60,000 nt of DNA from Polytrichum commune. Lineage: Eukaryota; Streptophyta; Polytrichopsida; Polytrichales; Polytrichaceae. The stretch is from the NCBI GenBank assembly GCA_950295325.1, contig OX485807.1:9701001-9761000 (forward strand), given 5' to 3'. The notes beneath the pieces are model-generated. The model was not told the origin of the DNA. It saw nothing but the letters and a program-made list of their open reading frames with translations, and did not search any database. Positions 20,201 through 30,500 of this stretch are shown here, in pieces (position 1 is the first letter of the stretch; every line of letters begins with the position of its first letter). A program made the translations under genes and the position numbers.

Positions 20201-22261
20201 GTCCATCCCGAAGGTCAAAGGGTTGTTATAGATTCGGGCTCGGGAAGTCTAGGTCCTAATTTTTACAATTATGGGGATAATGGGGATTATGCCCAATGGC
20301 TAAGGGAGTACCCCGAGTCCGAGGTTGATGTAATGGTTACATTTCACCAAGTAGGCTTAGGGAGTGAATTTCCTAGTGTTAGTTTAGGAGAGGGCTCATT
20401 GTTGGAGCCATGTGAGGTGCTCACCGAGGAAGAGTGGGTTAGCGGTGGGTTAACACCTTGGGTAGATGACGTGGAAGAGGGTGAGGTTAGTTTAATTCAT
20501 GTAGATGGGACTCAAGAGGAGGATGTGATTATTGAGTCATCGAAATTGGAGGAGCCTTTACATTTCAAGACCACGTCTACGGGGATAGTTGTAGGTCAAG
20601 ATGTGAAAGATTACCCCAATGTGCCTTCCGATTGGTATCGGAACAAAGAGGAACAAGCACATGTGTCGGAAGCGGATTGGCGGTACGTGGATGTGAAATT
20701 AAAGAATGGAAAAACCCGACAAATGAAGATGGGCTCCAAATTGGGGGAGAAAGAGGTTAGGGAGTATAGCAATTTGGTGGATGAGTTTAGTGATACTTTT
20801 GCATGGTCCTACGATGAGCTTAAGGGAATTCCTAGGGAAATGGTAGAGCACCGGATTCCTTTAATTCCGGGGGCAAGGCCAATTAGACAAAAGGAGAGGA
20901 GGATGCATTTACAAGCGGACCACTTGTCTAGGTTGTCGGAGGAGATAGGAAAAAATCCGGTAAATGATATGTTAGTAGATGATAGCCTCTTTGTGGTCAC
21001 TTCTACACCGGAGTGGTATGCGGGCATAGTGGAATTTCTAACAACCCACAAGTTGCCCAAAGAGTGGACAAAAGAAGAGAGAAGGAAGGTGAGGGTAAAT
21101 AGTAGGCAATTTGTTGTAGTGGGCCATAGGTTGTTTAGAAGGGGGTCCGATGGTATTTTACGACGATGCGTGTCAAAAACGGAGGTTGAAGCGATTTTAA
21201 TCGCTTACCACGATAGCGCTTGCGGCGGTCACTTCTCGGGTCAACTCACCGGGCAAAAAATACTTAGAGCGGGCTACTTTTGGCCTACACTATTTAAGGA
21301 CGCCCATGACTATGTAAGGAAATGCGACGCTTGCCAACGGTATGCCCGAAACGACCTTAGAATGGAGATGCCTTTACATGTATCATTACCCTTAATTCCT
21401 TTCGAAAAATGGGGCATCGACTATGTGGGTGAGGTCCATCCCCAATCTTCAAAAGGAATGAAATATATTGTGGTGGCAACCGAGTACCTCACCAAGTGGG
21501 CGGAAGCCAAAGCGGTGAAGACCGACACGGCGGAACACGCGGCAACATTTATGTACGAAAACATAATTTCGCGGTTCGGGGTGCCGAAGATCCTAGTAAG
21601 CGATAGGGGTACTCACTTTTTGAATGACTTGATTCGAGAGATGACAGAGAAATTTAAAATTGATCACCGGAAGACTACTCCCTACCACCCACAAACCAAT
21701 GGACAAACGGAAAGGGTTAACGGAATTTTGGTGAGTATACTACGCAAGACGGTTATAGACTCGAAGCGGGATTGGGATACGAAACTAACGGCGGCACTTT
21801 GGGCATACCGTACAACCTATAAGGTAACTACGCGTGCTACACCATTTTCCTTAGTCTATGGTCTTGAAGCGACACTACCAATCGAATATGAAGTCGAGTC
21901 ACTTAGGGTGGCCGTGAGTACGAGACTTACCGAAAGTCAATCCTTACGAAATCGACTCACCGATTTGGAAGCACTTGACGAAGGGAGGAGAATGGCGGCT
22001 CAACATATTGAGGCAATCCAAAGAAGGAGAAAGATTACTTTCGACAAACGACATAAGAGAAGGGCCCTAACACCGGGAATGATGGTCATGATTCAAGACG
22101 CACGAAAGCTTGAATTTCCGGCGAAATTCGATGCGGTATGGTTAGGACCTTACCTTGTCTATGAGGTCTTTCCTAATAATTCAATTCAATTGGAAACGTT
22201 GAATGGTGAGCTCTTTCCTACCCGTACATCGGGAAGTAGATGTAAGGAGTACCGAGCTTGA
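17219..22261 (+). CDS. gag-pol: Gag-protease-integrase polyprotein with RT and RNase H missing
   Basis: 1,680 residues, starting at the first ATG after an in-frame TGA at 17,195. In order: a proline-isoleucine tract (about 111-126); a retrotransposon Gag domain (about 160-300); a CCHC zinc knuckle (431-446, C-x2-C-x4-H-x4-C) and a second Cys/His cluster (517-529); an aspartic protease with DGGSS (catalytic Asp 852); then FAWSYDELKG (from 1194), the motif that normally opens the reverse-transcriptase region. That region stops at about 1229, and the next residues are ADHLSRL, which normally follows RNase H. No YxDD motif exists. Integrase is complete: HHCC finger (His 1331, His 1338, Cys 1369, Cys 1372) and catalytic Asp 1401, Asp 1462, Glu 1498 with the classic 35-residue D-E spacing. 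There is no chromodomain. The join is in frame and there is no internal stop. The products would assemble, mature and integrate, but could not reverse-transcribe. Confidence 0.95.
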   Translation: MQGRTRSQKPSLIVGLEKSTRKRRSSKISDRLEQDNVRIESCLNVEPRTRSILDTLELGAQLEEEITPSKLSGETSSENYTLREEFPVEVDRGLLNSSPVTMAEERGMDPPPIPPIPPIPPIPPIDPLVRPRGLPIVVPQNLAAMDMPSHLPKFYGTKDEDPSRHMERYIERLASFLITDPGYWLVWFPTTLEGEAYEWYRDHAEGHFRGWEQLQREFLNEFRPEVGQSTALRALSSLKQGREEEISAYIRRFDLVCTRFVGTMLNDDTLKQFFIQGFFKSGTIRGVLERNPLTLADAKRAARDIENLDKDHEKLWRREDELIPQFIPIRPRVVAVEPAKYENQIPYAIVDTGPRPLAVREPAPLLALPAPRTDPHLEEVERRLGASQLGFQEAMIKQMQSLTDQMSLMIRSQQPGPPPPVESGRHSSGLWCVQCGQPGHTRQFCRSGQNRDQRGNGNPPQQNQRGQAPPHYGNGSNRGPQPRGQGGQNLEKKEFHPFCGRWHAQGQCWSEGQEFNCSNCGGSHPSDTCRQPDKIINVPYPVANPQQQARDNMRGARPQGVPANELRPPNLYYDHSNARQTFHPPAGLQTTTGYIPIQNRQGVPPNGSNGRQAPPTDPGPSNSQDVRFMDGVLEATCDDMLPLPTRIGEEQSQWPPHTNAITYELVKGKGVVEEAPALAVTTRARRGDAPLEVGIGEQGNYSSDEEINLSELDRVARRATKDVERENIILQDRERTNAVHDLDNSDVGEWEGPGVPVDEFDVVGNSKVERSTGYDLWADLSTLKADITFGQLLEISPTARKTLKEGMPVHKRMRKVKAKIAARIQSQGGRDVKAIEIEVVIVDKVVPNVLVDGGSSLNILPEDTMKKLGLGLTGPSPLVINMANQSSTTPLGMIKDCRMTTGGEEYLVTFHVIKMHSNKDTFPILLGRPWLRMANAMVNWGGPKPSITYGPEGNRVIVSIGSLEGWMKKEMYLPLEKEIDDLNENEIGKALVGVVHPEGQRVVIDSGSGSLGPNFYNYGDNGDYAQWLREYPESEVDVMVTFHQVGLGSEFPSVSLGEGSLLEPCEVLTEEEWVSGGLTPWVDDVEEGEVSLIHVDGTQEEDVIIESSKLEEPLHFKTTSTGIVVGQDVKDYPNVPSDWYRNKEEQAHVSEADWRYVDVKLKNGKTRQMKMGSKLGEKEVREYSNLVDEFSDTFAWSYDELKGIPREMVEHRIPLIPGARPIRQKERRMHLQADHLSRLSEEIGKNPVNDMLVDDSLFVVTSTPEWYAGIVEFLTTHKLPKEWTKEERRKVRVNSRQFVVVGHRLFRRGSDGILRRCVSKTEVEAILIAYHDSACGGHFSGQLTGQKILRAGYFWPTLFKDAHDYVRKCDACQRYARNDLRMEMPLHVSLPLIPFEKWGIDYVGEVHPQSSKGMKYIVVATEYLTKWAEAKAVKTDTAEHAATFMYENIISRFGVPKILVSDRGTHFLNDLIREMTEKFKIDHRKTTPYHPQTNGQTERVNGILVSILRKTVIDSKRDWDTKLTAALWAYRTTYKVTTRATPFSLVYGLEATLPIEYEVESLRVAVSTRLTESQSLRNRLTDLEALDEGRRMAAQHIEAIQRRRKITFDKRHKRRALTPGMMVMIQDARKLEFPAKFDAVWLGPYLVYEVFPNNSIQLETLNGELFPTRTSGSRCKEYRA
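20903..20914 (+). other. In-frame deletion junction (RT and RNase H lost)
   Basis: Codons for RRM (the end of the RT entry motif) run directly into LQADHLSRL (the spacer normally found after RNase H). In complete relatives several hundred codons lie here. The exact breakpoint could lie a few codons either way because the lost sequence is not available in the window. Confidence 0.8.
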
Positions 22262-22322
22262 CTAGGCAACTTACCCTTGGAGCAAGAGATGTTTGGATTC
22301 ATCTCCCGATGGTCGCCAATTA
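22262..22322 (+). other. Interior 3' end without a polypurine tract
   Basis: Only 61 bp separate the stop codon from the 3' LTR, and the last bases are GATGGTCGCCAATTA, not the expected purine run. Read on the minus strand it begins TAATTGGCGACC and continues to CGGGAGA, resembling the primer-binding region after the 5' LTR (TAATTGGTGCG...CGGGAGC). Confidence 0.6.
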
Positions 22323-24088
22323 TGTGAGCCCAAAAGGGTGCCCACATTTAGTCTTAGACCCTTGAAACGTTAGTTGATGCACTTTGAAGTAGCATGTTAC
22401 TTCACAAAAATATAAAAAGAGTGAAATGTTAGTCTTAGAAGTACCATGTTGTAAGAGGCTAGGATGTGAGTTGTTATTGTGTTTTTACCTTCGGAAGGAT
22501 TTGAGTGAATGAGGATAGGTAAGGAGAACTTGGATTGAGTAGTTAGTGAGTAGGCTAGTACAAATGGATGGAGACAACCAAAGTGACTCAAGAGGCAAGT
22601 GCATTCGAATTGGGATGAATGGAGGATCACATGAAGCGCACAAGTGGACCACCTCATCATGGCCACTTAATGGGGAAGGCCCAAGGAAGAATGCAAGGTG
22701 GAGGATAAGCAAATTCTCAAAGCACCAATCAAATCACATCGTGGTTTGAATTAAGTGGTGAGCGACGATTTGGGAAAGTAAGGGGAGAAAGTTATGGCGG
22801 CGGAAAGCGAAGGAGGCTAAGTTTGGGTTGAAGCATCCCAAGTTTGGTAAAGTGTGGTAGGTAGAAAGCCAAGGCTAGTTAAATGTTCGAATTAGGATCT
22901 TTGTTGATCATTTGAGGGAGGAAGGCTTAGAAGATAGGATTGGCGCCTACTAAGTAGGAGGAAATCTCAAGGGCTTATCGTGAGCCTTGAGGGTGCTCAC
23001 CCCCTCAAGCTTACTATATAATCCCTCATTCTTCCCTCACTCATCCTCTCTTTCCTTTGTGCTCCAAGGCACCCCACGAGTTATAAGTGTGGGTGTGGGA
23101 AGCCATATTGGAGCACATGTGTGTGCTTAGTTTTTAGTTTGAGAGCCAAGGCTTGTTAGCCTTGAAGAGGGCTTGACCTCTTGGTAGAATTAGTGTTGAC
23201 GTGAAGGATTTTAAAGTTAATTCATGATTCCAATTTGTGGTACTTAAAGTTCATGTTTTGAATACACGTGGTTGCAAGTTCCATGTTTAAGAGTTGAGCA
23301 CTTGATGTTGTGATGAGTGCAAAAATATACTTGTGTGGATTAGTTAGTCTTAGTGAAGTTAGGAAATTCTCTCTCCCCCTCTCCTCTCTAGGATTTTAGG
23401 ATTTTAGGATTAGAGAAGAATTGTGTGATTAGAAAGGGGTTGTTAGTAGAATTAGGGAAATTAGGTAGGAAGATTAGTTAAGGGCTTGAATAATTAGTGA
23501 GGTAGTTGGGGATTACAACTACAAAGTTGTGGGTTCATGAAGGAGCTGGGTTTATGAAGGAGCTGGGTTTGTTTAGTTAGAAAGTAAAGAGCTGGGTTTA
23601 TGAAGGACCTGAGTTTGTTTAGTTAGAAGCTAAGGAGCTGGGTTCATGAAGGAGCTGGGTTTGTTTAGTTAGAAAGTAAAGAGCTGGGTTTATGAAGGAG
23701 CTGGGTTTGTTTAGTTAGAAAGTAAAGAGCTGGGTTTATGAAGGACCTGAGTTTGTTTAGTTAGAAGCTAAGGAGCTGGGTTCATGAAGGAGCTGGGTTT
23801 ATGAAGGAGCTGGGTTTGTTTAGTTAGAAAGTAAAGAGCTGGGTTTATGAAGGAGCTGGGTTTGTTTAGTTAGAAAGTAAAGAACTGGGTTTATGAAGGA
23901 CCTGAGTTTGTTTAGTTAGAAGCTAAGGAGCTGGGTTTATGAAGGAGCTAGTTAAATCCAGGACCACTTGAAGGGTGAACCTTGCACTATGGACTCATCC
24001 AAGTCCAAATCCAATACCGCGGAGGAATGTGAGCCCAAACCCACTACTCGGACTACGGACGCTTAAGGGTGGGGGGTTTGGCCTCACA
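22323..24088 (+). repeat. 3' LTR of the Gypsy element, 1,766 bp
   Basis: Same termini, TATA motif (23,015) and minisatellite (23,531-23,950) as the 5' LTR. By eye one substitution separates the two (A at 23,884 against G at 16,105). Confidence 0.95.
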
Positions 24089-24093
24089 CCACC
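24089..24093. repeat. 5-bp target-site duplication, right copy (CCACC)
   Basis: Direct repeat of 14,539-14,543. Confidence 0.9.
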
Positions 24094-24797
24094 ACACTAT
24101 GCCACCCTAGGGAATTAGCTAGATTGACATTGCCATGATGTATCTCTAGTCCCATAAGCCTTTCCGCTTCCTAGACTCTGAAATCAAATTTATTTAATTA
24201 CAATACTTCGAGGAGGTTTGAAGGCCTCTTGTGATGGAAAAGAACATATTCATCTAAGCAAATCACGTGCAAATCCGATGCTCGTGACATCATTAAGCAA
24301 GTACATGATTGTATGTTTCCAAAGAAAGATGTTGCAATTTGAAATCTATGATATTATAGCTGCTTGTCAAAAACTTCACAATACACAACATGAGTACTCC
24401 CCATAAATGAGAATCCCGGAATTAAAGGATAATTATGTTCATGTGATTCATGGTCTCTCAAAATGCAACCAAGAAGTTTTGTAATGTTATTCCATGAGAT
24501 TGAGGTTAAGATGACTAAACCTCAAGTTGTGAGGAAATCCTAAAACGTTTAGGTGTGTTTAAAGTGGTCAATATTGATAGGGTTGAGCATTGACTCTTTG
24601 GTTGTCTCAACCAACGAGCCATCGTATTAATCTTTAGATAATAACACAAGTGTTAGTTCTCAAAGGATATTGAACTTTTTTGCACCCAAATGTAGGTGTT
24701 TGATTGAGGTTCATCTACTCTATGTATTGTTATTTTTTGAATTGTTCACTAGGACTCAAAATGTCATCCCCAAATCTAAATGGTTTTGTTATTACAT
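24094..24797. other. Spacer, right flank of the Gypsy insertion
   Basis: No gene was identified. The sequence becomes AT-rich quickly and does not continue any coding frame from the GC-rich left flank. Confidence 0.4.
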
Positions 24798-25083
24798 CAT
24801 TACACCGTTTATGGTACTTAGTGCTACATGCAAAATAGTGTCACTTACCCTATTTTGAAGCATGTGCTAGGTTACATTGGTGATTAAATATTTCACCACA
24901 AGTGTCTAAAGTGTACACAAATGACACTTGCCATTAGTGAGCTCAAATATCTTCCCCTTGCATACTACAATGTAAAATGCATGACACTTACCATTCGTAA
25001 GCTAAACAATATCTTCCTTTGCATACTAAAACACAAGACTATCATCTAACGTGACACTAAGCACCATAAACAGTGTATTAGTG
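24798..25083. mobile_element. CACTA-like MITE, 286 bp
   Basis: The left end, CATTACACCGTTTATGG..., and the right end, reading inward CACTAATACACTGTTTATGG, are inverted repeats continuing into (C/T)TTAGTG. If the element is taken as starting at ACACCG, a possible ATT duplication flanks it. The interior is the reverse complement of 4420-4555. No coding sequence. Confidence 0.55.
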
Positions 25084-25646
25084 TGCCAGTGTTAGAGCAC
25101 ATATATATCATGTGAAACTAAAGAAAGTGAGAAATCTATCAATTCCACCGTAGTCATAGATTTACACAAAAGAAACAGTTGCTCCTTGACATGTGCCTAT
25201 GAGCCTCGTAGGTTGGTCGTGTACTCTTTGCGGACAATGCCATTGTACGAACGACACTTGTAAATCTGGTATCCGATCGATAAACAAATAAATAAACCGA
25301 CATGCTATATTATAGAACACTCTAACCACTTCACAATCAATGCCCATTTTAACGTCATATACTGTACCTCACATATTATATACAAAATACATCGCAAAAT
25401 GGCAAGTAGTAGAGCGGAAGTCGGCTTCCGAAACGTAGGCCTTTCATTTTGAGACGAACAACATGAGAAACATGCAAAAGAAATAGAAGCACGTCCCAAA
25501 TAAATATGATTGTTTGAACTCTGTAGTAGCAGACGCAGAGGGCTACATATATATATATAAGTTGCTAACTATACCACTATTGTCAGTTGGGTGTCTCCGA
25601 GTCCTACCTTGAAGATGAAGCGATGGTAACTTCAGATTGGAGCCTG
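25084..25646. other. Spacer
   Basis: No gene or clear repeat was seen, apart from a short (TA)n near 25,548. Confidence 0.4.
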
Positions 25647-26206
25647 AGGGCCGCTTTACACCTAACTTAGAGGCCGAGCCAATTCGTTGTGTAAGAGGCT
25701 TGAAATCCTCCTCACTTGTGATTGGTCAACAGGCTAAAATTGGTCCCAACTCCTTTACACTTAGAGGCCAGGTCGATTTGGTGGTCTGATTTTTTCAAAT
25801 AAAAAAAATGCATGGTCTGACATGGCCCAAGCTCGTTAAATTGGGTGCACCCAAAATGGAGGACTAATTCTTGGCATCGGGGCCAAAGTCGTATTCCAAG
25901 TTTTTTTTAAAATTACAGTAAGATATTATTATTATTTTCAGCGAACTAGATCCGTTGGATGATGTGGAAATTTGAACGGCTCTATGCTAAACTATGCTAG
26001 ATCCGTTTGATTATGCTAGATTTATTGAATGGGCCTTATTTCTTGGTCCTAAGACCTTTACATACGGAAAAATTGGCCTCCCTTATAATCTTATCGTAAT
26101 GTGTAGTTGAGACCGACCTCCAACCCAAAAGGGGCTGAAATTTCATGCAATCGACCTCAAGGGGAATTGGCCCGGCTTCTAGCTAGGTGCAAAGCAAAGC
26201 GGCCCT
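25647..26206 (-). mobile_element. hAT-like MITE, copy 2, 560 bp
   Basis: The ends are inverted: AGGGCCGCTTTACACCTA at the left, and AAAGCGGCCCT at the right, whose reverse complement starts AGGGCCGCTTT. Further inside, GAGGCCGAGCCAATT pairs with AATTGGCCCGGCTTC. It is the reverse-oriented relative of 8851-9374. No transposase. An 8-bp target duplication is not evident. Confidence 0.6.
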
Positions 26207-26761
26207 AAGTTATGTTATGTTTATTTCGATATGGCCCTCGATCCTCATCAAGTCAGGCAGCCCTGGCTCTCAAACTCGGAGTCCGAACAGTAGGGACTGT
26301 TTATATATAACCTTTAAGAGGAGGCTGCCGTGCCAGCTTAGTTAGCAGCAAGTATATAAGTTCCAGTGCTAGTACTCTTCCTATTATATATGTGTAACTT
26401 AGTAGGGTATTCATTCTTATTATATTAAGCGAAGCCCTAGTGGGACAAGTAGAGTAGTAGCTCGAGCTGGCTTGTGCATGGCCTTGAGGTGTTCCGAAGA
26501 ATCTTTCACTGGAACCGCCGCAATTTCACAATACCTGTCACTAAATTAGGTTGTGAATGACCTCCCTTATTTTGGGCCGTTGCTTGCATTGCTGTGTCTG
26601 GAATGTTTCCGTTTTCAGGTAAGGTAGTCTAGTGTTGAGACTACGTTACCATCCTCCACTTTCCCATGTAGTAGTGTTCCGGTACTTGTGTTCACAAGTG
26701 ACTTTCGTGAGCTTGGGCTCAAAGGGTTGACGGCTTAATACACGGCCTGAGCACGGGACCG
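26207..26761. other. Spacer
   Basis: No gene was supported. The stretch is somewhat GC-richer than its neighbours and contains short frames only. Confidence 0.4.
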
Positions 26762-27565
26762 ATTCTCAAGCGTTAAGCCCTCGATCCGGTCCAATCTTGT
26801 TTTTAAATGATTTGTTTGTTTGTGGCAAGGCTTCTTTTTGCACCCGTCACAAGAAAAAAGAAAGACATATAAAGTCTGAAATCAATTTTGTCCGTTGAAA
26901 GACAAAACATGCATGTCATTTGGAAAGGTAAAATAGAAACCAATCCATCGAAAGAAAGGTCCCCTCGACGGTTATGTGTCAAGCATTTCTTATAACTATG
27001 GGCAAACAATGTTGTATCCCATGTATAGAAACTATGCTTCGATTTCATAGTGACTTAGGAGATATGAACTAGCTTCTGCACTTGTTAGTGACACCTTACT
27101 ACACCCAATGTGAGTTTGTGTTGAGTATTTGACATGCATGCTCTCGTACTAGATTGAACTATACCAATTCTCAAGCATTAAGCCCTCGATCCGGTCCAAT
27201 CTAAGCTTTTAATTTTTTGGGGTGGCAAGGCTCCTTTTTGCACCCGTCACAAGCAAAAAGAAAAAACATGTAAAGTCTAGAATCAATCTTGTCTGTCGAA
27301 AGACAAAACATGCATCTCATATGGAAAGGCAATATAAAAACCAACTTGTGGAAAGAAAGGTCCCCTCAACGTTACATGTCGAGCATTTCTTATAACTATG
27401 GGCGAACAATGTTGTATCCCATGTATAGAAGCCATGCTTCGAATTCACGGTGATTTAGGAGATACGAATCAACTTTTGCACTTGTAAGTGACACCTAACT
27501 ACACCCAATGTGAGTTTGTGTTGAGATTTTGACATGCATGCTCTCATATTGGATTGAACTATATC
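26762..27565. repeat. Tandem duplication, period 405 bp
   Basis: ATTCTCAAGC(G/A)TTAAGCCCT begins both copies, at 26,762 and 27,167. Both continue through GATCCGGTCCAATCT, GCACCCGTCACAAG, AGACAAAACATGCAT, AACAATGTTGTATCCCATGT and CACCCAATGTGAGTTTGTG. The copies look about 88-90 percent alike by eye. No coding frame is conserved between them. Confidence 0.85.
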
Positions 27566-30500
27566 TACGATGGCAATTTCCAATTTCCAATCTCAAACTA
27601 TTCCATGAGAATCTTGCCAATGAATGTGATCACAAACAAGAGTTGAACATAAGTTTTGGTTTAGACAAAAAGTGTTTTTGTTGGAGATTCTTGATTGTAA
27701 GTAAGTTGATTTTCTCAACATGTCATTTGAAAGGTAGTTTTTGAGGTTGTCCGTCACATTGAAAAAAAGAAAAGAAAAGAAAAAAGCTTACCACATGAAA
27801 TGAAGGTGGGCCCCTTCAAAGGAGCATTGGCCCCAACCTTGTCACTTGGAAAGTGGCGAGGTCCAATTTTGAGTAGAGATCTTTATTATCCAATGGGATG
27901 AGCTCAATCCGGCTCATATTGAGAGTTCAAGCCAAGGAAAATCTCATCCCCATTTTTCAAGTTGGTCCAAAGATTTGACGCCAATATTTTGTCACCTAGA
28001 TGCTACATAGGATGACTTCAATTGTGGTATAAAGTCCTTAGGCCATATTTGATGGAACCAAATGTCCCTATAAGTTGGAATTCCTAGAGTTTGGGCCAAC
28101 CCTAAATCCGGCCTTGAGTATAAGTTGGGCCTAAGTACTACGAAAACTTTGTTTCCCAACACCTACCATTGGGGGTGTGGTAAAAATATGCCTTCTCTAG
28201 GTTTGTTGCTGATTCATCCTTATTTCATCAAGAGGGACTAAACATAGTTTTTGAGGCCTAATTTAGGTGCTAATTTCTCTTAAGGCATTAATCCCCGACT
28301 CCTACATAGCGATTGGTGTTTTCACCTCCCCTTTGGATAGGTGCTACAAATGATTATCCATCCTTGGTCAAGAATACTAAATAATCAATGAGGAAATGTT
28401 CTACTTTTGTATCAAACTCATTCCCTTGCAATAGGTGATTAACTTTGGATGTTGTGTGGTTTGACACGCAACAAAAGAAAAATAGTCACTTGTCATAGGT
28501 ATTCACATTGGTCAAGACCACGTTGAATCCCACATAGAAGTTTCCCTTCGGCACAACTTTTGTGAAGTTTAAGGAAGCCATGATCAAGCCTTAAATACTG
28601 GTTCAATTTTAGTTAGAGGTGGTCCACACAAGCCAAGTCGTGACAATGTCTCCAATGTACATCAATAGAGATAGATCCCAAGTTTCCAAACTGACATCAA
28701 ATGACACATATGTCTACATGGCATTAGTTTTGGTGCCAAGCTCTTTGAAGCCTCACCAAGTTGTTAGGTAAACTCAAAATGGATGATCCAAATGCAAGCG
28801 TAGGTCCCAAGAGTTATACTCATTTTTGTCAAAAGAATTTGACATCTTTATCATGAACATTGGATAAAACCATTATTAAAATTATTGGTAATGGATCAAA
28901 ATTTTGTACTTAAAAGTTAACTCTCGTTGGCATAGTTGTACTTTCCATGTTCTACTTGATAGTTTGTACAAGCCCTATATAAGTTTTAAAGCTAACTTTT
29001 ACTTGGACTATGAGATCGGACCATGTTTGAATACAACCAATGAAACAATGGTGGTATAAATTAAAATTATACATTGTGGTACGAATACAATTTATTTGCA
29101 CGAGCTTCAATTTAGAGAATAAAAACTCGACAAACACAAGTTAATTTTAAATGGAATTTATTCTACTTGGATTCAATAAAACTTCACAACACGTCACCTT
29201 CAACACCTTTGTACAATGTCTTAAGGCCTCTTGGCCTTTAAGAGCTAAGTACATGAGACCTCACCTCTCACATGCAACAAGTTTCTCAAGGCTCATTGTG
29301 GGACTTTGCATTTGGATGTGGACATGGGACTTTGCCATCCATACACAACATCCTCACAAATGTCAATAAAGAAACCGTTGCTAGTGAATGTGTTTTCCTT
29401 GATCTTGTTTTATTAGTATTTTGTCATCTTTCTTGGATGTATGGTTCTTGGGCTTGGGTTTCCATGGGAACTAGACTCCTAAAGTTATATCTCATGTCCG
29501 AGTCAAGCACACAACCCACTCATCTTGGAATAAGCAAGAGAAAGAAACCAAACCAACGACGGCTCTATGAAGAGGTCTCCGATGAGGTGTCACAACTCAT
29601 AACTCAAACGTGGCACTAAGTTTCATATTTTGGTGGGTGTCGACGGACATGCTCACACACTTTCTGTCGTTTGTAGGGTCCACAATATGCATATGCAAAA
29701 AGGGTTCTACTTGTACACTCTAGCCTCCCTAATATCACGCATGTAGCAACCAAAGTGCATGTGATATTAAGGAGGTATGTTGTGTTAACGTGCATGCATG
29801 ATAACAGAGAACTAGGGTAGCATGTGATGTTATGGAATAATACAAAGTCAACAATGCAATGCACTGCAATAATGAAATTGATGCCAATGTGATGCATGTG
29901 AGCGTGTGGTTTGAACACTTTGGTGCATTGTTTTAGTGTCAAAATCCATGATATATGAGAGGGAAACATGTGACAACAAGGAGAGAGATTAACATTGAGT
30001 ATGTTTGTTCCCCGAGGTTTCAAGATATAAGAGAAAGAGTAAATTATAGAGGTTAGGGTATACCATAGAGGCGAGTTTACGGCGAGAGGGATCAACTACC
30101 CTTACAAATCACCTTGGTCAAAACTATATCAATAAAATATATCTCTTCAAGTAAATTTGTATAAGAAGATTTAAAGATTAAATGCTCCATCTGGGCTAAC
30201 CCTTTTCATTTGGGATGTGTCATTTCTTTAGTAGCCATGTTTTCCAAAACAAAGTCTAAATCCAATGATGTAGAACCGGAACAACAAATTAAATCAAAAC
30301 TAAGAATTTTGGATTCCAATGGGATTCCAATTGTTCCAATAGGTTAATATCGACAAGAATACTTACACCCTTTGAAGTTGTTTTGCCAAAATTTAGATAT
30401 GGTGAATGTATCATAGTAATTATGCAAAGTGTGGTTTTTAGCAACACAAATTTGCAATTGCAAATTGCACTTTACTTGTCCAATCAATTCCATTCTGATT

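Larger units (their letters stand above)
14544..24088 (+). mobile_element. Complete Ty3/Gypsy (Tat/Athila-type) LTR retrotransposon lacking RT/RNase H
   Basis: The element is 9,545 bp, bounded by CCACC duplications, with two 1,766-bp LTRs in direct orientation and a 6,013-bp interior. The interior has a primer-binding-like site, a leader of about 900 bp and one long reading frame coding Gag, protease and integrase in the Gypsy order. There is no chromodomain after the integrase, which places it outside the chromoviruses. The LTRs differ at one site I could find (G at 16,105, A at 23,884), so insertion is recent. It is defective on sequence grounds: reverse transcriptase and RNase H are missing, and no polypurine tract precedes the 3' LTR. 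Confidence 0.93.
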
